64,000 bases of DNA, taken from assembly GCA_000750105.3 (NCBI GenBank), contig JPHH03000012.1, positions 496,001 through 560,000 of the forward strand, written 5' to 3'. Positions 54,550 through 64,000 of the stretch are shown here, piece by piece. The first letter of the stretch is position 1; the number at the start of each line of letters is the position of its first letter. The notes under the pieces were generated by a model. That model made no database searches and was not told the DNA's origin. It saw only the letters and a program-made list of their open reading frames with translations. The position numbers and the translations under genes were made by a program. The stretch is from Tolypocladium sp. Sup5 PDA-1 (taxonomy: Eukaryota > Ascomycota > Sordariomycetes > Hypocreales > Ophiocordycipitaceae).

Positions 54550-56212
54550 CTAGAGCTCCCCCGTCTGGCCGCACGCGCCCTGCTGCCACATGCGCACCGA
54601 GCGGACCGTCATGCCGCGCTCCTCGTCCTTGCCCCAGGTCGGGAGCCACTCGTTGGCGGCGTCCCAGAACGTCCACTGGGCGTTCTTTGCGGCGTCGATC
54701 CAGGGCTTGCCGCCGACGTGGTCCCTGTACATTTCAGTCAGCTACTTCTCTCGTCTTCACTCACGTCACAGGGTAGGGGACAAGCTGTGAAAGGGGGGAA
54801 AGGGGGAGAACGCACAGAAACCACCCATTCCGCGACCCAACCGCCACACTAAGAATCAAGTAAAACTTCTGGTCAAAGGGCGCGTTGCCCGTGGTCGACT
54901 TGCTCAGGGCCCAGGGGTTCGCGAGCAGCGTCTGGTTCTCGGCCATCTGGGCGAAGCGGCCGACGTCGTAGAGCGGGCGGTCCTTTTCGAAGCCGATGAA
55001 GAGGATCTGGTGGACGCGCGAGTCGATGTAGAAGTAGATGTAGCTCGGGGTCCACTGCACGCCAAAGGTGTGGAAGCCGGACGAGTAGTCGCCGCGGCGG
55101 ATCTTCTTGGCGTTGGTGGTCTTCCAGTAGGTGTCTGTTTCGGCGGTTGGGCCTGGGTTGTGATGTTAGCTTGGTGTTTTGACTGGGATGGCGACGATAG
55201 GTGTAAGTGAACTCACCCCAATGCAGCGTCCCGTAGTAGAGGTTTCGGCCGCCTTCCGAGTAGTCGCGAGAGTTGCCGCGCGACTCCATTATGTCGATCT
55301 CGCCGCTGCGAGGCCACTCGCCGTAGACGGACTCTTCAGGCATCATCCCTGCCAGCGTGTAAGCCACTGTCACCACCACACACACCACGCTCATCGCCAT
55401 CCGTAGACTCCGAACACGCCGGCACTTACATATGGCCGGCCAGATCCAGTCCCCCTTGGGCACCTTGGCCACCACCTCGACCTTGCCGTAGCGGATGCCC
55501 TTCTTGCCCTTTGTCGTCAGGCGCGCCGACCGCACCGGCGGGATCATGGCGCCCTTCGTGGGGTCCGAGCTCGCGACGCACGACGTGTTGCGCTTGCTGG
55601 TGCAGCTGCCGTCCGCGGAGAGGTCGAGCGTGTAGTTGGCGTAGAGCTGGTCGTTTGTGATGGCCGTGGTCGCGTTGGTGAGCGTCGGCACGATGTGCAG
55701 GCCCTGCGCGTCGACGTACGAGTTCTTGGTGTCGGAGGTGGCCCAGTCGAAGGAGCCGGTGCCGAAGCCGTCGAGCTGGACTTCGTGCGACCAGACGGAG
55801 GCGTCGAGGGTGTCGAAGTGGTCTTCGTAGACGAGGCAGTACTGCACTCGGTCAGCACTTATATCCGCCGCGAGAGAGGGACAGAGGAGGGGAAACGTAC
55901 TGGCAGGTTCCGGTACGGCCAGACCATGAAGAAGCAGATGATGCCCGCGCCGACAAAGCCCAGCCCCAGGAAGACGCCGACGATGAGGTTGTTCCACTTG
56001 GTCTTTTTCATGGCCGGGTCCGCCAGCCAGGGCTTGTCATAGTCGCCGCGCAGGCGGTAGCTCTTGAACTTGTGCTTGAAGCCGTCCTCCATGGAGACTC
56101 TGGGCGTGGCCTGCGGCCAGGGCGAGGACGTCGTCGGGGTCGGCGGGTTGATGGCCCTGGACTTGCGCTGGACGGGCGAGCTGCCCTCTGGCTTTTCCTG
56201 GACGTCGACCAT
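54550..56212 (-). CDS. GH16-family glycoside hydrolase/transglycosylase, type II membrane protein
   Basis: Five exons (56212-55901, 55841-55430, 55348-55217, 55152-54816, 54724-54550) give 455 residues. A cytosolic tail of about 75 residues precedes one membrane helix (LIVGVFLGLGFVGAGIICFFMVW), so the catalytic part faces the secretory lumen or cell surface. The GH16 catalytic signature is GEIDIMES, with Glu 258 as likely nucleophile, Asp 260, and Glu 263 as acid/base. WIWPAIWMMP just before and NGWF..KPWIDAAKNAQWTFW near the end fit the eukaryotic beta-1,3-glucan-acting subgroup. It likely trims or remodels cell-wall glucan. It is divergent from the GT2 transferase gene, another cell-surface gene. 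The donor of the last intron was chosen (GTGCGT) because it restores the NGWF block. Confidence 0.9.
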
Positions 56213-56686
56213 GGTATGGTGGTACGCGTACGGACTACGAGGAGCAAGGCAGTGAATACGAGTTGACGATGACTGAGGAAGAGCCTGGGGATGGATCTGC
56301 CTACGGCGGATCATGGGTATCTATCTGCGGACAGGGTCTGCCACTTACCCAATACCGAGCAGCATGGACGGCTTACACGCCTTGATGCCTTTGCTTGGCC
56401 GATGCCCTATCGGCCTGCCCTACACTGTCGAACCACAGGATATTCAGAATCGCCGCATACGTACGAGTATGTCCGAGTGCGTTTCGAACTCTTGACTGCT
56501 GAGTGACCACGCACCTACTACTCGTAGATACCCGCACCCCATGTCCATGATCCCTCCCCTGCGACACTGTAGCGCGCGAGATGGCGCACCAGTCCGGCCC
56601 AGGCCGAGCAAGCTCGCGATATCCACCACTGTCGCCAGCGCAACACAAGAGATGAAAAGGAGCTCGGAAAGAGAAAAAATACACCC

Positions 56687-56780
56687 AAAAAAAAAAAAAA
56701 AAAAACCCCCCCCCCCCCCCCCCCACCCAACCCCCCCGCCGACAGGGTGGGACCCAAAAAAAAACCCCCCCCCCCCCCCC
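56687..56780. repeat. Paired poly-A/poly-C homopolymer blocks
   Basis: Nineteen A then nineteen C, a short A/C/G spacer, then nine A and sixteen C. Runs of this length are prone to polymerase slippage and sequencing error, so the copy numbers should not be trusted. Confidence 0.9.
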
Positions 56781-57573
56781 GCCATAACCAATCTCACGGC
56801 GGCGAGGTTGGACCACCCCTGTTCGTCTCGAAATTCACAGGCCCAATATTGCGACGCTGATCCCTGCCTGCGCCGTCTGGGTTGATACCCGGCCGCCGGA
56901 GGGTGCATATGGCGGTGATGATGAAGATTGCTTGGCCTGCGCCGCTGCAGATGTGGTTTATTGCCGCCTACCTTGTTTTCAGCTCCTGGGTCTTTTGTTC
57001 ACGACGACGACGTTTCCGTGGACGATGAACAAGGCGCAGTGAATCTCATATCCGAACTCGCAGAATCTACGAGTATTGCCAAGGGTGGCGCTTATTTTCC
57101 TCTCCCGCAATATTGTTTGTTTGCGGGGAAACAGCTGCCCGTTTTGAACGGGTTAATAAGACGGAGAAAAAGACCCCCGTTCGTGCCCATTACGCCCCAG
57201 CTGGTGCTGTATAGCCGTTACGAGATGCGACGTTGAGGTGGCCCGCGGGCGACAAAAGAGCCACGCATGCACGGCATGGCACCAAGGAAACAAACAAACA
57301 ATGGATGCAAGCCTCATTCTAAATCGCCGATATAGCAGCTTAGTAAGGTGCTTTATCGGCGCGGAGCGAGGCCCAGACCAAGACACCGCGTGGCTGTCGT
57401 TGGACGCCACGATCGGTGGTCGTCACTGATCGCTCCTCTCGCCATCTTTCCAGGAAGCCACCTCCATGTTTTGCAGCTTCCCAGTGAGCGCGATCCACCG
57501 TTGGTCCGCTGGGCAGAACGGGAACAAAGGAAAGGAATTGCCGCAAACCACAGACAATGGATGAAGCCAGATT

Positions 57574-57608
57574 CCATGATCCATGATCCATGATCCATGA
57601 TCCATGAA
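57574..57608. repeat. CCATGAT minisatellite, about five copies
   Basis: Four exact 7-bp units followed by a fifth with one change. It is located in the noncoding GH16-GT2 interval. Confidence 0.9.
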
Positions 57609-59360
57609 CAGACTAATCCGTACGGCAGGCGACGATAGTCTGGCCTGTGACTGGGCGGCGATAAACTTAAGGTATTTTTAGCCCCGGGTAGCGGCGCAGA
57701 CTTGCCGCCCTCCCGCAGCCCCTGTGGGTGGAAGCCGCCGAAGCCACGGAGCCACTGAAGCCACAACGGACGAAGGAAGGTTCAGCCTCCCGCTCTCGAC
57801 GACGTTCCATCGCGACCAGGCTCAGGTTCCTCGACGTCGGCTCGCAATCGCCGCGGGTGTCGACAGTCAGCATCAGACAGACTCGCCATCGCCGGCACCG
57901 AGCAGTTTTAGCACATCTGCCGATGCCACGAGGCACTCGACGAGCTGGCGGTGCTTGGCGCCGTCGGCCCTGGTGCCAGGAACGGCCTCATGCATCGGCC
58001 TCAACGAACAACCCTGACGGTGCCGCCGCGCTCGCCTCTCGCTTAGCCTCCACTCTATCCGTACGCACGTCCGCAGCGAGCACCCCTGTGACGGGCCAGC
58101 CAGCGAGCGAGGCGAGGCGAAAGACGGCACGCACAGCACGGCGATGCACGGCTGCAGCGGCAGTGCTCATGCACCAGGGTTACACAGAACCGGCCGCGCG
58201 AGAGTCGACAGCTCAGACCCATCACCAGCTGAAAGCCTTTTAAAAAAAAATTGGTTGTTTCCCTCAAGTTTGCTCTGCCGGGCGTGCTTGGGATTCAGAC
58301 ATGACGCTCGGGGCCGGAGGGCTGGACGATGACGGTCTGCGGGCTGCGGAGGCTGATGAAGCTGAACATCTTGCCTCTTGCTGTCCGCCGCGGCTGCGTC
58401 TTGCCCGGCGAGATACGAGCACGTAGGTGATGGTGCCATCTGCCTGCAGGAGTGTGTGTACCATTGACCCGCGAGAGCCGGTGGACGCGGTGCTATCGGG
58501 CTGTCGAGCGAGTCCATCTCGTGATCGTCGGGTCCTGCTATCAAGGGACACAGGCCATCAATCACCGAACAAGCCGGCATCTCCTCGGCCTCACGGGGTT
58601 CTTCCGACTGTACGGATACGGTCCATCATTGCCAGTGGCTTCGCTCGTCTCCATCACGCTGAGGCTTACTGCGGACTCTTTGTCGACCAGCTAGCCTCGC
58701 AGCGTCCTGCAGACAAGCGAGATATCCCATGGGCCGCTCCACCTCGCCCGCAGCGCCGGCCACACGCAACCCAGGCACAGGACCTGGAGCGGATACGACG
58801 ATGCCGTCCGGCTCAGCCCAGGAACCCTGACCTGTCCCTGATGCAACTCAGCCGCTAGGCCGTCGACGTACATGTATGTTGGGCCACAGCGCAGTGGGCT
58901 GGCCGCCATCCACGTTCACAACCCATGATGCTGAGGGCCAACTGCGGCTCCCACGCGGCCAGCAACCGCCTATCTGTATGGACCGTCACGGAGGGCCAAG
59001 GTCCCAAAGTCCTTGGCAGGGCCAGCACGCGTTCGTTTCCTCTTTTCCACGCTCTCCATCGTCCACCGGCGGTGACAGACGTGGCGTTGAAGTCACGAGC
59101 TGGTCCACCCTCGCCCCCCGAGCGGGTCCAGGCCTTTCGAGGGGAGACGCGATACCTCCTCGGCGTCCTCGCCGACTCCGGGAGGCCAGCAGTCCTCTTC
59201 AGCTGGTGTCCGATCCGTCACCGTGACAAAGTCTCTTCACGGCACTCGTCCTTTCCGCGCCCAGCTCGTCGCCTTCACCTGATAAGCTAACCCCCGTCCG
59301 CCGTCTAAATCGGGAACCCGTTCGGTAGTTTCGCATTAGGCAGCTCAAACGTCCCGCTTG

Positions 59361-62300
59361 CTACTACTGGCCGCTCCGAAGATACTCGCAGTCCTGGTTT
59401 CCGTAGTCTCGACCTTCTTGAATTGGTCGCTGTACGGACTGGCTTGGTATCTGGTGTTGGTGGCACTTCTTAATAAGGGGCTCGCTGCGGCTCAGAAGTC
59501 AAGGGCCCGGAAACCGCTAGACTCGACCAACTTTGCAGAGGCATACGGTGGAATGACTGCCGCCATGAATGATTCCCCTTCGCCGTCGGTTCATGGGCTT
59601 ACGCCGCTGCCGAGGAACAGGTCCTTTGCGGCCGTGTCCATGACCTCGTCCGAGTCCAATGGCAGCCATGGACGGGCTACGCCCCAGAATGGTAGCTACG
59701 AGGACGACTTTCGCTACCGGACGGTAAGTAAGCCCTCGAATGGCTTGTAAGACTATTTCTGACTTGACCTAGATGGTCAGCTACCTCTACAACAGAGTCA
59801 TCGCCAGTGGCTGGATACCCCCCGAATCAGTTCGCACCCACGATGACTGCCTCGGCGTCCTCCTGCGGCACTCGCGTGGCAACTACGTCACCTCCCCAGA
59901 TCCAGTTCACCACGTCCTCCTCGGGGCAGTCATACGGCTGAACCTGACCGTGGCCGTCACGATGCGCCCTCAGATGCTCGACGGCATCCTGAGATCCCTG
60001 ACCCCTGGCCAGACGGAGCTCAAGTTCAAGGACGGCTCGCAGGTCCAAATCATCGACTCGCTGACGTTTGCGCACTCTGCGACCGTCAAGAAGTTTCAGT
60101 ATGCCTGCGTCTGCCGCCAGGAGAGGCTGGTGCTGGTCTGGCACGACGACTTGCAGCACATTGTGCCCATTGCCACGCAGATGGAGGAGAAGCTGCTGTC
60201 ACTGGTACGCCTTATCCTCACTGGTCTCATGTGTTCGAAACTGACTCCATTCCAGGTCTGGGGAGAAGGCAGGCTGCCGTTCAACATCCTCAACATGCCC
60301 AGTCGCGCCCCGTCCATCATGTCGTCTGGCATCTCCAGCCCCAACGGCACCTCGACGCCGGCCCTGGAAAAGGCCGCCCCCCTGCCGCACATCAGCGAGA
60401 GCGCCGAGGAGCTCGAAAAGGACCCCGGCATGGAACGCCCCGAGTCCGTCGCCCGGCCCGTCACGCGCGCGTCGGCCGTCTTCGTCGGCCTTGCCATGTG
60501 CCTGTCCATCTGCCTCCTCTTCGGCGTCTTCACCGGCAAGCTCATCACCGAGTGCATCCTCGACAACTCGTGGACGCGCCTCGCGCTCGTCGTGCCCATC
60601 CCGCTGCTGATGTGCGTCAGCCTCTTCTTCTTCCAGGTCATCTTCACCAATCTCTTCCAAATGATCGGCCCCATCGGCGGCGTCCACACCAACTCGCGCT
60701 ACTACTCGTGCTACCGGCCTAGCCTGCGCCGCGCCTACGCCGACGGCTTCGTGCCCCCCAAGATCACCATCCAGATGCCCGTCTACAAGGAGGGCATGGA
60801 GTCGGTCATCGTGCCGACGATCCGCAGCCTGCAGGCCGCCATCTCGTACTACGAGTCCCACGGCGGCTCGGCCAACATCTTCGTCAACGACGACGGCCTT
60901 CGCGCGGGCCTGTCCGATGAGGATGTCCAGCGGCGGCGTGACTTTTACCACGACAACAACATCGGCTGGGTGGCGCGCCCCAGGCACAACGGCGACGAGG
61001 GCTTCGAGCGCAAGGGCAAGTTCAAGAAGGCGTCTAATATGAACTTTGCGCTCAACATCTCGCAAAAGGTCGAGACGCGCCTCCAGCAGATGGTGGATGC
61101 CAGGGTCGTGGCCGACGGGTCCGACATGGTCGACGAGTCCGAGGAGGCAGAGATGTACGAGGCTGCGCTGGTGCGCGTGCTGGAGGAGAACCCGCTGGCC
61201 GTTGCCGAGGGCGATATCCGGGTCGGCGAGCTCATTCTCATTGTGGACTCGGACACGCGAGTGGTGAGTTTCTCTCCCCCGAGTTGAATGTTGATCCGTG
61301 CTAACTCGACTCAGCCTGTGGATTGTCTCTTGTACGGCGCCGCTGAAATGTATCTGTCGCCGGAAGCTGGCATCGTCCAGCACTCGACGGGTGTGATGCA
61401 GGTCTCGGGCGACTACTTTGAAAACGGCATCACCTACTTCACCAACCTCGTCTACACGTCCATCCGCTTCTCCATTGGCTCCGGCGAGGTCGCGCCCTTT
61501 GTCGGCCACAACGCCTTTCTCCGATGGCAGGGTGAGTCCCCTTCACGGTCCCTGAGAGAAATAGGGGTAACTAACATCTCCCAGCCGTGCAAGACGTCGG
61601 CGTCAAGGACGATACCGACTACATCCCATACTGGTCCGAGAGCCACGTCTCCGAGGACTTCGACATGGCGCTGCGCCTGCAGATGCGCGGCAACACCATC
61701 CGCGTTGCCAGCTACCACAACGACGAGTTCAAGGAGGGCGTCTCGCTGACCATCTACGACGAGATCGCGCGCTGGCAGAAATATGCCTACGGCGTCAGCG
61801 AGATGATCTTCCACCCCTTCCACCGCTGGATCTTCAAGGGCCCCTTCACCCCCCTATTCTACACCTACCTCGGCTCCAACATCATGCTGTCCTCCAAGCT
61901 CTCCATCCTCGCCTACATGTGCTCCTACTTTGCGCTCGGGTCCGCCCTGCTGCTCACCACCATCAATTACTTCATCGTCGGCTGGTTCCGCGACGACCTC
62001 GCCAGCTGCTACCTCACCTCGTGGAACGTCTTCCTCTCCCTCGTCGTCGTCTTCAACGCCTCCGGCCCCATCGCCCTCGCCATATTCCGCTACCGCACGG
62101 GCGAGCGCTCGCTCCTCGGCTCCCTCGTCGAGAACTTCAGGTGGATGCCCATGATGACCGTCTTCTTCGGCGGCATCTCCTACCACATCACCACCTCGCT
62201 GCTTGCCCACCTCTTCCACGTCGACGTCCAGTGGGGCGCCACCGCCAAGGAGAAGGAGGACAGCAACTTCTTCCAGGAGATGCCCCGCATCTTCAAGACC

Positions 62301-62483
62301 TTCAAGTACATGTACCTCATCCTCTTCCTGCTCGTCGCCTCCATGGTCTACCTCGGCGCCTTTGCGCCCCCGGACTGGGCCATCACCGACTTTTCCTGCA
62401 TCGTGCCGCTCGCCATCAACGTGGGCTTTCACGCGCTGACGCCGCTGGTGCTGAACCCGAGCTTGATGGTCTTCAACTACTAA
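59361..62483 (+). CDS. Fungal type-2 glycosyltransferase (GT2, processive polysaccharide synthase-like)
   Basis: Exons end at 59723, then 59773-60204, 60256-61263, 61315-61531 and 61585-62483. The 5' boundary is not resolved: the frame is open from about 59340, the first segment is a membrane helix, and the first ATG in this exon (59563) falls after that helix. An upstream exon with the start codon is therefore likely. The core has two helices, then a GT-A catalytic domain with PKITIQMPVYKEGMES, VNDDG, the metal-binding IVDSDTRV, SEDFDMALRL and ARWQKYAYG in place of QxxRW, followed by about six membrane helices. This matches the conserved GT2 family that in cereal pathogens is needed for hyphal growth on solid surfaces. 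The polysaccharide made is not known. Confidence 0.9.
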
Positions 62484-62850
62484 TCGTTTTCTGAAATTGG
62501 GCTCTTTGCTTTCTGTGTGTCTATACTTTTTAGGAGTCCCTGGGCGGTTACATCTTGGGTAGTGGACCATACCGGGGAGAATGGGTCTCGAAAATAGACG
62601 GGATTCGAATATACTGTTTAATAGGTTACATGGGGGGAAAGTCGGGGACGAGAATATGCTCGCGATATATAGATTACATCGTCTTGGAGCCGCATAGGCA
62701 CGCCAATCCTTAGAGATATACTGTTCACGATAGATATCCTACACTCACACAATCATTCACATCACTCACGGCTCAAGCCAAACGTCAGACACAGTCGTAA
62801 CCTCATGTATTCACCCGCCATACATCATGCCAAACTAGCCATCACGCCGT
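62484..62850. other. Convergent 3' region of the GT2 and LSG1 genes
   Basis: 367 bp between converging stops, AT-richer than its surroundings. No gene or repeat was seen. Confidence 0.42.
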
Positions 62851-64000
62851 TCAATCATCATCCACAGCCACGCCGCGGTACTTTTTCTTCTCGCTCTTCG
62901 CCCTACCCTTGAAGTGCTTCTTGCTCGACCCCACCTGCACGTCCTTTGGATCCAGCCCGTTCTCCAGCGCAATCACGGTCCTGGCCTTTCTGCCGCTGAG
63001 GTGCTTCCCGTCGGCGCTGCCCGCGGCACTGCCTTGCTCGGTGTACTTGTAGCTGAAGGGCATGCTGAGATGCGCCTGAGTGCTCTTCGCGTTGAAGAAG
63101 CCCTTGTCGAGCCTCTCCGTCTTTGGCCCCGCGGGGAGAGTGACCACGTCTGACTCGAGGACAGGTGGCTCATCGTCCTCCAGGGAGAGGGACTGCGTAG
63201 CCGTGGCGAGGGCCGCTCGTCGCTTCTCGGGAAGGTGACACTCGTCGTAGAGCTCGTCGTTGAACGCGATTGCGTCCTCGATGCCAGGTGGGGGGTGGAC
63301 GAAGAGGAGCTTGCCGTTGACATAGTCCTTCAGGACGAATCGCGCAGCTCTCGACTCATCAGGCTGACCCAGACCTTGCGTGCGGAAGCCTCTGGCTCTG
63401 GCATAGGCGCGAAGGAGCTCCGCAGCCGTGGGAACGCCAGTACCGCCTTCTTCCAGCGGCCGCGTCTTGATCTGGATGCCGTAGATGGCTTCCAGGAAGC
63501 CCTGCGGGACTCGCTGCGTCACAAGTCCGACGGGGCCCGTGTACTCTCTCATCTGGTCGATTGGCAAGACGCCGTTGCACACCAGGTCGGCCTTTGTAAA
63601 GGCAAAGTTGGGGAAGACCAGACCCGGGCAATCGCAGAGGATGACGTTGTCGCTCAGATGAATGGTCTGAAAGTGCTTCGTCTTGCCAGGAGTAGACGAG
63701 ACGGACACCTTCTTGGCGCCAATCAGGGCATTAATGGTTGATGACTTTCCGACGTTGGGATAGCCCACTAATCCGACTTGCAACTTGTGATCGGCGTCTG
63801 TGTGAGTGTGTTAGTCGGTTCTCCCGGGTTTCAGCATCAGAATTGGTTCCGTACCTGCGTTTTCCGGAGCATAGCGGAGGAAGATGTCTTCCAATTCCTC
63901 AACGGTGAGGATTTGTGTATCCTCGTCTTCATCACCAGTTTCCACGCCACCGTCATCCTCGCTCTCCTCCTCGGACGACGAGTCTTGCTCCGTCGCTGGC
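62851..64000 (-). CDS. lsg1: Large-subunit GTPase LSG1, C-terminal two-thirds (cut by window edge)
   Basis: Two visible exons (window edge to 63855, and 63797-62851; intron 57 nt). The order of G motifs is permuted: the visible part starts with an acidic linker, ILTVEELEDIFLRYAPENA, then G1 GYPNVGKSS, G2 around VSSTPGKTK and G3 DCPGL. G4 (NK/TKAD-type) would precede them and lies off the window, as in circularly permuted GTPases. GLVFPNFAFTKADLVCNGVLPIDQMR and the basic tail ending KKHFKGRAKSEKKKYRG fit LSG1/Kre35. The protein acts in the cytoplasm on pre-60S subunits, releasing Nmd3. The start codon is outside the window. Confidence 0.93.

Larger units (their letters stand above)
56213..59357. 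other. 3.1-kb divergent intergenic region between the GH16 and GT2 genes
   Basis: It contains paired homopolymer blocks, (A)19(C)19 at 56687-56724 and (A)9(C)16 at 56756-56780, and a 7-bp CCATGAT minisatellite of about five copies at 57574-57608. One TACGAGTA motif is at 56462-56469. Open frames (57728-58243 plus, 171 codons, and others) have no recognisable features. An upstream first exon of the GT2 gene may lie in the last few hundred bases, but I cannot place it. Confidence 0.45.

Noticed and set aside
57728..58243. 171-codon frame on the plus strand
   Set aside because: Arg/Ala/Thr-rich translation without any recognisable feature; surrounding frames are also open.
60199..61509. 436-codon frame on the minus strand
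   Set aside because: Antisense to the GT2 gene; it crosses two real introns of that gene and has no domain.
1..64000. Secondary-metabolite cluster or defence island
   Set aside because: The FMO, GH16, GT2 and two Zn2Cys6 genes are scattered among housekeeping genes; no backbone synthase, NLR or het-type gene was seen.

Overview
The window is nuclear DNA of a filamentous ascomycete, most likely a Sordariomycete and probably Hypocreales. The evidence is short introns (about 50-90 nt) with GT..AG ends and CTRAC-like branch sites, GC-rich third positions, fungal-type Zn2Cys6 regulators, and several fungus-only families (DscA, PGA2, CTF1/FarA-type factor, fungal GT2). The order assignment is inference; no database was searched. 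I rebuilt exon structures by hand from splice sites and reading frame, and every spliced model below keeps frame.

Layout. 1-402 holds the 5' end of DNA polymerase delta (minus). A tRNA-Arg(ACG) with a 7-nt intron and a roughly 320-bp MITE-like element follow. 2.3-13 kb: a rhomboid protease, a small two-helix membrane protein, a Zn2Cys6 factor and the Golgi Dsc ubiquitin ligase DscA. 13.3-25.5 kb is dense with housekeeping genes: an HSBP1-like coiled-coil protein, an ER protein disulfide isomerase (C-terminal KDEL), ribosomal protein S29, mitochondrial EF-Tu, PGA2, an SR-rich protein with a Cys-rich C-terminus, and ribosomal protein L4. 25.7-27.4 kb carries a decayed aromatic aminotransferase. 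A small membrane ORF, an FMO-type monooxygenase and a 1,485-residue acidic protein with a POT1/Cdc13-type OB fold follow to 35.5 kb. The last 28 kb is gene-sparse: malic enzyme, a CTF1/Far-type lipid regulator, a GAR-domain protein, a divergent cell-wall pair (GH16 enzyme and GT2 glycosyltransferase) and the 3' part of the ribosome-export GTPase LSG1.

No biosynthetic cluster, CRISPR array, prophage-like island or obviously new multi-gene system is visible. The most interesting signals are the multiply disrupted aminotransferase, the MITE beside the tRNA, a 36-38-residue tandem repeat in the telomere-type protein, an exact 10-bp palindrome (TACCTAGGTA) recurring in intergenic DNA, and a Cys-pair domain of unknown function.
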